This document shows positions 20,798 to 30,631 of a stretch of DNA of 64,000 nt, piece by piece. The stretch lies in assembly GCA_944990035.1 (NCBI GenBank), contig CALYLX010000111.1:682001-746000 (forward strand), given 5' to 3'. A program made the position numbers and the translations under genes. This stretch comes from Clitopilus passeckerianus. Its lineage: Eukaryota; Basidiomycota; Agaricomycetes; Agaricales; Entolomataceae. The notes under the pieces were generated by a model. It was not told where the DNA came from. It worked only from the letters and a program-made list of their open reading frames with translations, and ran no database searches. Every line of letters begins with the position of its first letter. Within the stretch, counting starts at the first letter, position 1.

Positions 20798-23229
20798 TCC
20801 TCTGCTTCTCCAACCCGCTTTCATCAATCTCACGTGCCTTCTTCATGATATATGCATCGTCGTCCCCATTGAGCATCGTGTTCATGAACGTTTCTACCCC
20901 ATTCCGTTCCCAAACAGCAAAACCGTTATATTGATGCAGTGTCGTCGAGGGCTTGTTGCGCATATAAACGCGGTAACCCCCCCAATGCTCCTTCGTTTGT
21001 ATCGTTCGTTGACGGCATCCATGCTTTCCGACGCTCCTCCGCACTAGCTTTATCAATTAGGCCCCCCGGTGCAAACTCGGCCGAAAACCGAACCCAGGTC
21101 TCCAGAGCCCCTTCGAAAAACGCGACCACGGTCTTTTCTAGATGTTGAAGACCTCCACCACTCCTGAGTTGGTTGATTGTACTGATAGCAAGGGGATTCT
21201 TCCAGCTTTTGCCGTCAAGGACAGCTGTTTCAACGGCAACACCTGGACCGATGATCAAGCTGGGTTTAACAATGATCGCTTGGCAATGCTCTCTGACCCT
21301 CCCGTGCAGTGGCCCAAGATCCAGGACATTCAGCTTCTCAGTCCCGGGGCCTCGAATAGCGCGAATATACGGGTAGGTGATACATTCTGTATAAAAAACC
21401 ATGGTTGCGAGCTCGGTGAGTGTTGGGTCATTGTTTAGCGCGTTCTTAAGATTTTGTTCAATATTTGTTAACCCCGGTTTCTTCTTTCGATCGCGAACAT
21501 CGTCTATGTAGGTACGGTACCAGGAAAGGTGAGAAAGTACTTCTCCTGCAGCGTCGGCGTGACTATTGATTCGGATGGCGCTAGTATCGGGGAATCGAGA
21601 GGTTGGTCCATCAACGGCGTGGTCTCGATGGTATTGGTATGAGTCTCCATGCCCCTTTTTGTCGTCCTTGTTATTGACTATTGTTCCAGCAATAGCCATA
21701 GCCTTTACCCCTCCTCTTGTTGTGTTTGCGAGTGCCAATTTCTCGGTGTCGTTCATTGGCTTTCCTTTTTGGGTCGGATCCATGATGTTTCGGATCGCCT
21801 CCGCATTTGATTTGTTTGCAAGGAGGATGGGCCCAGGTATGTCTTCACATTCCCAAAATGCCATCATCGCGGTATTTCCTCCCTTGAAGCTGTTCTGAAA
21901 TTTGTGCATGCAGCATCCGGCCCAAATGAAGGAGTCCAGTTCTTCCCTCTCCCTGTCATCCAACATCTCATAAGCATCCATCCCGACTTCGAGGAGGATC
22001 TCCTCTCTCAGGTCTGCCTCATGTTTACCCCTCTCCTCATCTGACATCTCTTCCCATAGATCAATTCCTCCCACCGACGCGATCTTCTCCCCTTTCTTCT
22101 GATTGAGGTATCCAAGGAGATCGATGAGATCCTTTTCGAGTAAGCCACTCTCGCCCAAATACTTTATAGTCTCCTCATGCTTCCACGTTTCCATCATTTT
22201 CGCAGCGCTCTTCTCCCCACTGGCATGATCACCACACATCCCTTTCAACTTGAGTGCAAATTCACGAAGTGTGAATTGTTTCATGGTACGTTTGGCGAGT
22301 GGGGATTCGTTGTAGGTGGTGCTGATGGCGCTAAGCTGTGCTAGCCAAGCCTTTACCGAGTTTTCACTACTGTGATCAACAGTAGATGCCACTCGAACAA
22401 GGCGTATTTTTGGCGTGGGTGGATTGGCTTCATTCGGGACGATTTCGCCTTTGGAGTAATTGGGAACGGGCATGGCAATATGGTGCGCTTCGAAATTGAT
22501 GTTACAGTTTGATGTGCTCATCAGCTTTGATGGTGGGATGTCGATGCCAAAGGTACGGCCAACTCTCGCGATAACCTTCCCAACTTTCTCCGGTGCACAT
22601 CCTGCATGGACAAGTGTACGTGCAAGGTTGCGGGCCTCTCGAGTATATTTTCCCTTCTGTCGAAGCCGGTCACAGAAACCCTTCCGAGACTGCTTGTATT
22701 GCTCGAGAGCTAGCTTGAGCCGCTTCACTCGAGCATTTAATGCTTTTGTAGTGGTGCGGCTTGCTTTCTTGGCGTTCTTCAAGGTGGAGACCTCTGCACA
22801 GAGGCTTTCCAGCCTGCGTTGAGCATCTTCCCGCTCTCTCCTGAGCTGTGCAATTTCCCGAAGGTGCCGCTTTTCATCCTCCTTCTTCTCCACTTTGAGC
22901 TGCTTATTCTCCTCCTTTAGCCCTTCTATAACCTTTTTCCTTCGCTGAGAGGTCCGCCGAATGTTGTCCGCATGTTTTGTGCAGGTGTTCAGCTTGTCCT
23001 GCAAGACCCGAGCCCGCTCCTCTGCCTTGGCGGCCTTCAGAGTGAGTGAATCTTTTCCCGGATCTTTGATAACAGGGCTTGCATCTGCAGCCACAGTGGT
23101 GGGAACGGAGTTCTCCTTATTGGAGGACTGCCATCTCTTGGCTCGGCCTTCATCCAGGGCTTTGAGTTGGGCATTTCGTGCTGCCGATGGTTTTTTAGCT
23201 CGGGAACCAAAGCTTTTTGGGTCTCTCAT
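20798..23229 (-). pseudogene. Coiled-coil protein gene split by the copia insertion, 5' part
   Basis: Long frame from ATG 23229 (767 aa to a premature stop at 20926). N-terminal basic linker (~1-60), long coiled coil (~65-190; EERARVLQDKL, LKEENKQLKVEKKEDEK), then a globular part with MCGDHASGEKSAA, WAGCCMHKFQNSFKGGNTAM, LANKSNAE, GHGDSYQYHRDHAVDG and a helical end. A run of seven Cs (20977-20983) shifts the frame; the next frame continues sensibly (YRVYMRNKPSTTLHQYNGF) up to the copia LTR. The remainder is at 34698-35115, bounded by the GAGGA duplication. The H/C-rich core resembles multi-copy Agaricomycete proteins that may be transposase-derived, but I cannot name the family. Confidence 0.7.
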
Positions 23230-23378
23230 AGGCCTTTAGCGCCTTTTTTGACCTGATAATAGTGCTTTTAGACCCGGATGCAGGTACCTTTGAGACTGCA
23301 GAGGCTTACCGTGAAGATTGGGGTGAGTAACGTGTCTGATTTCGCGTAAATCGGTCGAGGATGCCAGCTAATGGGCGT

Positions 23379-23863
23379 TGTTAAGGCAGAGCCTAACAAC
23401 TTAGGTAATACTGTTTACGCTCGATGTCTTTGATAAACAAAGACAGAGATTTGTCAGCAGCTGCAGCTGTACTGACGACCTGGTGAGATTGACGAAGCAA
23501 GGGACTTAAAGGCGAAGTAGAGAACTAAGCAGTTAGGTAGATTGCCTAGGTCAAGCTGAGGAGCCTTGACCAAATGGTACAGGTTTATATACCTATCTAG
23601 TAGTTCTAAATATAGCACATGCGCAGCATGCTGAGTAAGTAATGAGTCATGCGCAGCATGATGAGTAAGTACATGAGTCAGTATGACTCAATGCGAGTCA
23701 GAAAGAGTCAGATAAGGTATAAGTCTCTCACGATCGTGAGAGATGCGGAGTAAGCATGGAAAAAGATGAAAAATGCGCAGTGATGCGCAGCATATGTGAG
23801 TAATCGTGCATAGGTAAGCGGGCCGGGGTATGTAAGGAGAAACATGTAAGCAAAATCATAACA
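23379..23863 (-). repeat. Gypsy 3' LTR (485 bp)
   Basis: Element-sense TGTTATG..CTTAACA. It matches the 5' LTR by eye. It is preceded in element sense by a purine tract AGCGAGAGGGTAA (23876-23864). Its outer flank (23374-23378) belongs to the solo LTR duplication, as expected if recombination between this LTR and the solo LTR inverted the intervening DNA. Confidence 0.92.
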
Positions 23864-23876
23864 TTACCCTCTCGCT
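23864..23876 (-). other. Gypsy polypurine tract
   Basis: AGCGAGAGGGTAA abuts the 3' LTR; it would prime plus-strand DNA synthesis. Confidence 0.7.
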
Positions 23877-23896
23877 ATCGTTGAAGTCTCCTGACT

Positions 23897-24766
23897 TCAA
23901 TTCCTTCCTTTACCCCAGAAGTGACGGTCTATGCCCTTGTGGTAGCGTTGTGGGCAGCTAACTGGGTAATGGCCTGGGCCACGATGATGGCACAGACGAC
24001 ACACAAAACGAAAGCAATGACACTGTCGATGTCTGCCTCCACAAATGTAGCATCTGAACCATCTGGGTGGTGGTGGTCTGTTGGCAAGGTATCCGGTGCG
24101 CGGCGCCTTCTGGGACGATAGTGTCGAGGGGGAAGGTTCACCAGCGTTGGTGAGTCGGACTCTGGTGGGCTTTCGAATGCGGAGAGGTATGGCGTTGGAG
24201 GGTTTGCCATTGGGGTTGATGTTTTCCTTGTTGTCGTTCTGTTCTTTTTTGACGAAGGGGTTATGTTTTATTTTTGCGGCGGTGTGTAAATTGGTGACGG
24301 GAGGAAATGCTCGTAGGGTTCCGCAAACTTGACGTGCAGTGAGGATCGTGACTTCCTCTTCTTGACTTTCCTCAGGCCCCCAGGGATTGGAGGCAAGGGT
24401 TTCGAAGTCTGTCTCCTCTGGGTTGTTGAACCAGTTTTGTCGTTCGGGGAAGAATTCGTCGAGGAAAGCTGTTCCTCCAATAGCAAAGAAGAGGTCTGTG
24501 AGGGTCTCCTCCGTTTCTCGATCAACTTTGTCCAAAAGTTGATCAAGATCGTCAGTGGTTTTCGCAAATTGGTGGCGCAGACGAGCCACTTCGTTGCGAG
24601 TTTCGGTTCGTCGGTTTTGGTAGAGGGTTCCTTGCTCTCCCACAGCGGTGAGAGGGTTGTTGTTGCTGCTCCAGGCAGTATGCGTACGGAGCGCCGTAAT
24701 AGCGGTATCGGATTTGAAGGTGTTGCGGATGATGGTGCGGTCGTAGGAAGAGGCATTTTGAGACAT
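23897..24766 (-). CDS. Extra retrotransposon ORF with Cys/His-rich C-terminus
   Basis: 289 aa, intact, starting 39 nt after the chromodomain frame ends and finishing just before the polypurine tract, the place an env-like gene would occupy. Residues ~50-100 are helical and acidic; ~150-230 are basic and Pro/Asn-rich. The end (~235-275) has CYICGGRHRQCHC, then VCRLCHHRGPGHYPVSC, a CX2C-X6-H-X4-C arrangement like a zinc knuckle. There is no signal peptide or membrane segment, so it is not an envelope. Nucleic-acid binding is a reasonable inference; function unknown. It is intact while pol is broken. Confidence 0.65.
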   Translation of the reverse strand: MSQNASSYDRTIIRNTFKSDTAITALRTHTAWSSNNNPLTAVGEQGTLYQNRRTETRNEVARLRHQFAKTTDDLDQLLDKVDRETEETLTDLFFAIGGTAFLDEFFPERQNWFNNPEETDFETLASNPWGPEESQEEEVTILTARQVCGTLRAFPPVTNLHTAAKIKHNPFVKKEQNDNKENINPNGKPSNAIPLRIRKPTRVRLTNAGEPSPSTLSSQKAPRTGYLANRPPPPRWFRCYICGGRHRQCHCFRFVCRLCHHRGPGHYPVSCPQRYHKGIDRHFWGKGRN

Positions 24767-24804
24767 TGTTATATAGTGGATGTGAGTGGGTTTGCTATGT
24801 GGTG

Positions 24805-27800
24805 TCAGGTGAGTTTCTTCCTCTTTTTATACTCGGTGAGTATTTCCTTGGCGTTCCGCAGTTCCGACTCGGGCATCCATTCGTTGTCCGCTGATGGCCA
24901 TCCCTTCCATTTTACGAGGTATCTGTGTCGCCCTTTGCCTTGTTTCTGATGGGCCACAATTGCTTCTATTTCGTATTCTTCTATTCCGTCGATTTCGTCA
25001 GGTGGCGGTTTAGAGAAGCTGGGTCCATGCGCTTTGGTGGAGATGTAACGGGTGAGAAGTGATGCGTGAATCACCGGGTGGATCTTCCATCGTCTTGGCA
25101 GGTCGAGTTTATAGGTCAGGTGTCCTTTACCTCGAGTATCTTGAAGGGTCCTTCTCGTTTGGGTGCTAGTTTCTTGGAGATGTTTCCTTGATTGAGATTT
25201 GTGGCTTCTAACCACACCTTTTCTCCGACTTTGAATGGGGTGAACTGTCGTGTGATCTTCTCTGCCATGCGTTGCGCAGCAAGTGCATGTGCAGCATTTG
25301 CTTCATCGCGTGCTAGCAGAAGTTCCTTGATCCGTTTGTCAACTGCGGGAATTTTGCTAGTGGGAGCAATTGATGGGAGTGCAGGTGGTTCGTATCCCAT
25401 CATTAGGTAGAATGGGGTTCGTTTGGTGACAGAGTGTGTTCGGCTGTTGTAGGAGAATTCTAGAGTGGTAATCCATTTGGACCAGGATTCGGGGTTCTGT
25501 GCACAGAAGATGCGGAGATAGGCATCAATCTCCTGATTGATCCTTTCTGTCGCACCATCGGTTTGTGGGTGGTAGGCGGTGCTCATGTTGAGCTTGATTC
25601 CAAGGAGTCGTCCCATTTCTTGGAAAACTTTAGAGGCGAATTGAGGTCCTCTGTCTGAAATTCCTTTGTCGGGGAGTCCAAAGCGACGGTAAACGTTGTC
25701 AATGTAGGCATTTGCAGTTCCTGTGGCGTCGATTTTCTTTGTGCAAGGGATGAAAATTGCCCCCTTCGTAGCTCCATGGTCGACCACGGCCATAATGCTA
25801 TCGAAACCATCACTCTCTGGGAGATCCGTGTGAAAATCGTACGTCACTAGCGAAAATGGCCTAGTGGTTTCGGATTTGATGGGCATTAATGGTGGAGCGG
25901 TGGGGTGGCGATTGATTTTCATTTGCTGGCACATTGCACAGCCCTGCACAAAGTTCTTGATGAACACTGACATCCCTGGCCACCAGTAGTCCCTCCGGAC
26001 TTTTTCCAGTGTCCCAAATTGTCCAGGGTGTCCTGCGCTGGGTAGATCGTGATAACGTTGGACTATCTTCCTTCGGAGGTCTTCGTCATCTGGTACCACA
26101 CACTTGTCCTTGTAGTACAAGATGCCATCGTCAAATTTCCAGTCTTCCAGGTTTGATCGGATTGGTGGGGGTCCGTCTTCTTTGGCGGTGCGAATGGCGT
26201 CAACAATCAGTTTGTCATTGACCATCTTGTGTACAATTTCGTCCTTTAGTTCAATGTCAATTGAGCGAAGGAAGAGCTTGTCGGGGAGGAGAATGATGTC
26301 TTCGTTGTCGGTGTCTTCACCTGGGATGTGGTCTGGTCGTCGAGATAGTGCGTCAGATTGTATCATCTTTGCACCAGGGGTGTGTACAAGTTTGATGTTA
26401 AACTGGGATAGCATCAAATTCCATCTTGCTTGTCGTCGGTTCAACTTCCGGGCTTCTCGGAAGTATGTGAGGTTTTTGTGATCGGATAGAATCACGACTG
26501 AATGTTGGGATCCATGGAAGTAGTGTCGCCAGGTTTCTAATGCGCGGATAATGCCTAGAAGTTCTCGGTCGTAGATTTCATAGTTCCGTTCTGTTTCCGA
26601 GAACGATTTAGATATGAAACCACATGGGTGCCATGATCCGTTGGCGTCACGTTGTTGTAGGACTGCTCCTGTTGCATGTTTTGAGGCGTCGCTTTCCACC
26701 ACAAATGGCTTCGTGGGGTCAGGCATCAGCAACACAGGCGCTTCCAGGAATTTGTCTTTCAGGGTAGTGAAAGCTTTGTGACATTCATTGGTCCATTCCC
26801 ACTTCTTGTCTTTCTTGGTGAGTTCGTTCAGCGGTTTGGCAATTTCCGCATATTTTCCGATGAACCTGCGGTAAAAGTTTCCGAATCCTAGGAATGATCG
26901 GACTTCCTTTACTGTAGTTGGCGTAGGCCAGTCGCGCATCCCTGCAAGTTTGACAGGGTCCATGGAGATCTTGTTTGGTTCAATGATGAACCCGAGGTAT
27001 TCCACTCTTGTGGTGTCAAATTGGCATTTCTCTGCTTTGAGGTAGAGATCGTTGTTTTGTAGTCTTTGTAAGACTCTGCGTGTGCGTTCTCGGTGTTTTT
27101 CTGGATCGTTGGAGAAGATGAGGATGTCGTCCATGTAGATGATGACCCATCCTTCGTCTATCATGTCTCGGAAAAGGTGGTTCATCATTGCTTGGAAGGT
27201 ACCGGGTGAGTTCATTAGTCCAAAGAACATCACCATTGGTTCAAATAACCCTCGGTTGGTCTTGAACGCTGCTTTCCATTGGTCACCATCTTTGATGCGG
27301 ATGTTGTGATATCCCCATCGAATGTCGAGTTTGGTGAAGACAGTTGCTCCTTTGAGTTTATCGATGAGTTCGCTAGCCAGCGGTAAGGGTAAGCGTTAGG
27401 TATTGTTCCTTCGTTGAGTCGTCGGTAATCCTGACATGGTCTCAGGGCTTCCGAGTCTTTCTTTGCAACAAAGAAGAACGGAGATGCTTGTGGGGAGTTG
27501 GATTCTCGGATGTATCCTTTGGCTAGATTTTCCTTGAGAAACTCGTCGAGTTTTTCTTGCTCTAAGGGGCTGAGCGGATAGACCTTGCAGTCTTTTGGCA
27601 CGAAATCTGTCTTCAGATCTATGGCGTGATCCCAGGGTCGGCTTGGTGGGAATCGTTCGGATGCTGCTTTCTCAAAGACTTTTCTGTAGTCTTGAAGATA
27701 GTCGGGGATGATTTCGTCAAGGGATTTCTTTGGTTCCTTATCTTCTCGTTTATGTTCCAGAGCTTGCGAAATTGATGTTTTCGCACGTATCCACACCTGC

Positions 27801-28571
27801 TGTGTGTGGTGTCTGGTTGCTGGATGGTGTGTTACCACCGTCTGTCGTATTGTGGTAGTTGGCCTGATTGGCCCGTACACAAGGTAATCCTTTGTGTGTT
27901 CCTGCGTAAGTGGGGTTCCTCTTTGGTGAATATTCCGACTGCCGGTTCGTTCTGGCAGTATGCGATGAGAAAATCTTCATTGATCTCTTCTCCGTCTTCG
28001 ACTATTCGGAAATAGTCGCTAAGTCCTTCTGATTTTCCGGGATTCTCTTCGAACAATCAGGTGCTGGGGTAGGTGGCGTGTTTTCCTCTAGTAGTTGTTC
28101 TCGGATGGCTCTCATCCGCTTGATGTCTACTGCTCGCATCAATGTTTGCGACAGTCGTTGGGTAATGCGTGATTCGTCGATTTCGAGTGTGCCGTCGCTC
28201 CACGATATGATTGGATCTACCCGTTTTAGCCAGGGTAATCCAAAATCAGGTGGTCTTTCCCGAGTCCAGTGACAAAACATCTTTCCTTGATGATGGCTGT
28301 CCCTATCTTGGCAATGACCCAGGTAAAGTGGGTAATAGTTCCTTGTTTGTTCAGGGTGCCATCAACGTTTCGTGCTGTAATCGGTTGTCGGAGTGGGAGT
28401 AGCGGGAGGTGATGTGTCTTGGCAAAGACGGAGTCGATAAATGACCCTTGCGCTCCAGAGTCAATGAGAGCTTTTGTGCCGGCGATTGTTGTATTTCCAT
28501 CTAGGGGTCTTGTAGAGAGATTGGGATACGCATAGATTCAGCATAAAAATCAGTAGCTACAAGTACACTGG
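24805..28571 (-). pseudogene. Gypsy pol: protease, RT, RNase H, integrase, chromodomain (frameshifted)
   Basis: In element order: protease (ALIDSGAQGSF, then LPWLKRVDPIISW), RT ([31 protein letters not shown], catalytic YMDDILIFS), RNase H (VESDASKHATGAVLQQ), integrase HHCC (HPGQFGTLEKVR, CAMCQQMK), DDE core (TYDFHTDLPES, DRGPQFASKVFQE, ATERINQEID) and a C-terminal chromodomain (EEYEIEAIV, YLVKWKGW, NEWMPESEL). The frame breaks near 28240, 27385 and 25124, each explained by loss of one base from a short G or T run, and again in 27880-28060. Chromodomains of such elements bind methylated histone H3 and steer integration to heterochromatin. Confidence 0.88.
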
Positions 28572-28576
28572 AAATA

Positions 28577-29680
28577 TCAATCGGGCGAGGAAGTACTGAC
28601 GTCGGCTTTGCAGTCTTCCTCTTTAAAACCCTCAGCCTCTGCTTCGGTGTAGAATTCAGCGGCTTCTTCTTGGGGCATGTCAGCTAGGACTGCTCTGACA
28701 TATTTGATCAACTCGGCTCCCTTCTCAGGTTTCTTGTGGAATCGGCTGTCGTTGTTGCTAGGGTAGGTTCTTCCAAAACTCTTCCTTTGAAGACATTGTT
28801 GGATCGTGTGACCTTTCTTGGAGCAATAGTAGCACAAGTTGTTCTTCTTGTGATGTTCTCTTTCCTCCTGGGTGAGGCGGCGTTTGGGTGGATCAGTGGT
28901 GAAACGATCAACATCCATAGCCATTGGGTCTCGGGCTCCAGTAGGTGTTTTGTAAGCACCTTTGACCATATCAGATGTCTTGATGATACGGGTATGTCCC
29001 ATGATTGTCTTGGCACGTCGCCAGTTGTTGTCAAACTGGACGGCTTTCTTGACCCAATCGTCGAATGTGGTAGGAGGGGAATCGGAAAAGAGAATTTTCT
29101 CTCGGAGTTTGGGGGTAAGTCCTTCCATGAAGATCTCGATCTTTGCAGTGTCACCGCTGAGATCAGTTCGTGCAAGAATATTCTTGAAGACGGTGACAAA
29201 TTCGTCAGCTGTCCCATCCTGTCGTAAGGCTTTGAGTTGGAGAAGTGCGGCAGCTTTGTCGTCGGTAGGGGAAAAGGCTTCTTTGAATTGGCTGATAAAT
29301 TCAGCGTAGGTGGCTTTCCTTTCAGCTGCTGAATATTTATCGTGAAATTCTAATCCCCATGCTGCTGCAGTTCCTTCTTTGAGGAAGGATAGGGCGATGC
29401 AAATCTTCTTGTCATCTTCGAGTTGGTTGAGGTTGTTTAGGATGAGGTAGTCTTCAAGTTCCTGAATGAACTTTCTGGTCTTGGATCGGTCTCCGGAGAA
29501 CGTTTGGGGTTTGGCTCCAATGTCCTTCTTGTTGTTGTTGTCTTGTGACATTTCGTAGTCGAAATCGAAGTCGGTCTCTGGTTCAATTGTTTCTGCACTG
29601 GGGCGCTCCTCTGGCTCAGCTGTGGGGCTCTCCTCTAGCTGTTGTTGTACTTGGTGTTCTTCTTCTTCCTCTTCGGGCAA
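28577..29680 (-). CDS. Gypsy gag
   Basis: About 367 aa in an open frame; the likely ATG is near 29548 (MSQDNNNKKDIG). The acidic Glu-rich leader upstream is open but has no ATG. The capsid-like part has FSGDRSKTRKFIQELEDYL, ICIALSFLKEGTAAAW, FKEAF and LKALRQDGTADEFVTVFKNI. A CCHC knuckle (CYYCSKKGHTIQQC) closes the protein. The frame is intact and separate from pol. Confidence 0.85.
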   Translation of the reverse strand: MPEEEEEEHQVQQQLEESPTAEPEERPSAETIEPETDFDFDYEMSQDNNNKKDIGAKPQTFSGDRSKTRKFIQELEDYLILNNLNQLEDDKKICIALSFLKEGTAAAWGLEFHDKYSAAERKATYAEFISQFKEAFSPTDDKAAALLQLKALRQDGTADEFVTVFKNILARTDLSGDTAKIEIFMEGLTPKLREKILFSDSPPTTFDDWVKKAVQFDNNWRRAKTIMGHTRIIKTSDMVKGAYKTPTGARDPMAMDVDRFTTDPPKRRLTQEEREHHKKNNLCYYCSKKGHTIQQCLQRKSFGRTYPSNNDSRFHKKPEKGAELIKYVRAVLADMPQEEAAEFYTEAEAEGFKEEDCKADVSTSSPD

Positions 29681-30133
29681 GACAGAAGCGCTGGTAGACG
29701 GGACTAGTGATGGGTTCCTGGATATTGCTGTGGGTAATGGTGCGAAGCGTCGCTGTTCCTCCTCGTCTACTTCAATGTCGTGTTCTCGTTGAGCTCGGAC
29801 AATAGCAGGGGTCTTATGAGGTCGTTCAGGGTAGGGAAGTCTAGAGCGTGGAAGTGTCTGTTTTCAACGGCAACGGTGGTGAATGTGAATTTGCCAAGGG
29901 AGAGAGGCGTAGCACCAGCGGTTATTGTTGTGATTAAAACCGCAGTAGCTTCCGTTGGTGAACTTGTAGACGTTGTTGGTTCCTTCTACTAGAGTGGTAT
30001 TTCGTGGCGGGTGGTCTGCCCTGTGTACGACCGTGGTGACTGAGTGGTAGCCGCAACGGCAATCGGCCTGTTGCGTGCTTCTGCTGTGTTGTCGTGGGGT
30101 GGGCCTGCGCTAACAATGAGCGGGCCTTCTGAA

Positions 30134-30144
30134 CAGCTTGACCT
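30134..30144 (-). other. Gypsy self-priming primer binding site
   Basis: Two nt after the 5' LTR, in element sense, lies AGGTCAAGCTG. It is the exact 11-nt complement of CAGCTTGACCT in the LTR (30326-30316), which starts 33 nt after the start of the TATATAAA box, at the expected transcription start. This is the Tf1/sushi self-priming geometry. No TGG-type tRNA primer site is present. Confidence 0.65.
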
Positions 30145-30146
30145 TT

Positions 30147-30631
30147 TGTTAAGGCAGAGCCTAACAACTTAGGTAATACTGTTTACGCTCGATGTCTTTG
30201 ATAAACAAAGACAGAGATTTGTCAGCAGCTGCAGCTGTACTGACGACCTGGTGAGATTGACGAAGCAAGGGACTTAAAGGCGAAGTAGAGAACTAAGCAG
30301 TTAGGTAGATTGCCTAGGTCAAGCTGAGGAGCCTTGACCAAATGGTACAGGTTTATATACCTATCTAGTAGTTCTAAATATAGCACATGCGCAGCATGCT
30401 GAGTAAGTAATGAGTCATGCGCAGCATGATGAGTAAGTACATGAGTCAGTATGACTCAATGCGAGTCAGAAAGAGTCAGATAAGGTATAAGTCTCTCACG
30501 ATCGTGAGAGATGCGGAGTAAGCATGGAAAAAGATGAAAAATGCGCAGTGATGCGCAGCATATGTGAGTAATCGTGCATAGGTAAGCGGGCCGGGGTATG
30601 TAAGGAGAAACATGTAAGCAAAATCATAACA
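30147..30631 (-). repeat. Gypsy 5' LTR (485 bp)
   Basis: Same sequence by eye as 23379-23863 and the solo LTR. Its TATA box is TATATAAA (30359-30352 on the minus strand). A hairpin GGTCAAG/CTTGACC flanks the inferred RNA start. Confidence 0.92.
30352..30359 (-). promoter_or_regulatory. TATA box of gypsy 5' LTR
   Basis: TATATAAA, 33 nt (start to start) before the CAGCTTGACCT segment taken as the RNA 5' end. Confidence 0.6.

Larger units (their letters stand above)
23379..30631 (-). mobile_element. Ty3/gypsy chromovirus (7.25 kb), young insertion
   Basis: Minus-strand element with identical-looking 485-bp LTRs, primer site, gag, protease-RT-RNase H-integrase, chromodomain and an extra Cys/His ORF before the polypurine tract. 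It inserted into the copia protease region with target duplication GTCAT (30632-30636 on one side, complement of 18129-18133 on the other). Pol carries at least three one-base lesions, so this copy is probably non-autonomous unless these are consensus errors. Confidence 0.92.

Noticed and set aside
24805..25215. Independent chromodomain gene on the minus strand
   Set aside because: It is the integrase C-terminal chromodomain, separated only by a one-base frame change near 25124.
30120..30146. tRNA-derived primer site for the gypsy element
   Set aside because: No TGG start or recognisable tRNA 3' complement follows the LTR, and the self-complementary 11-mer fits better.
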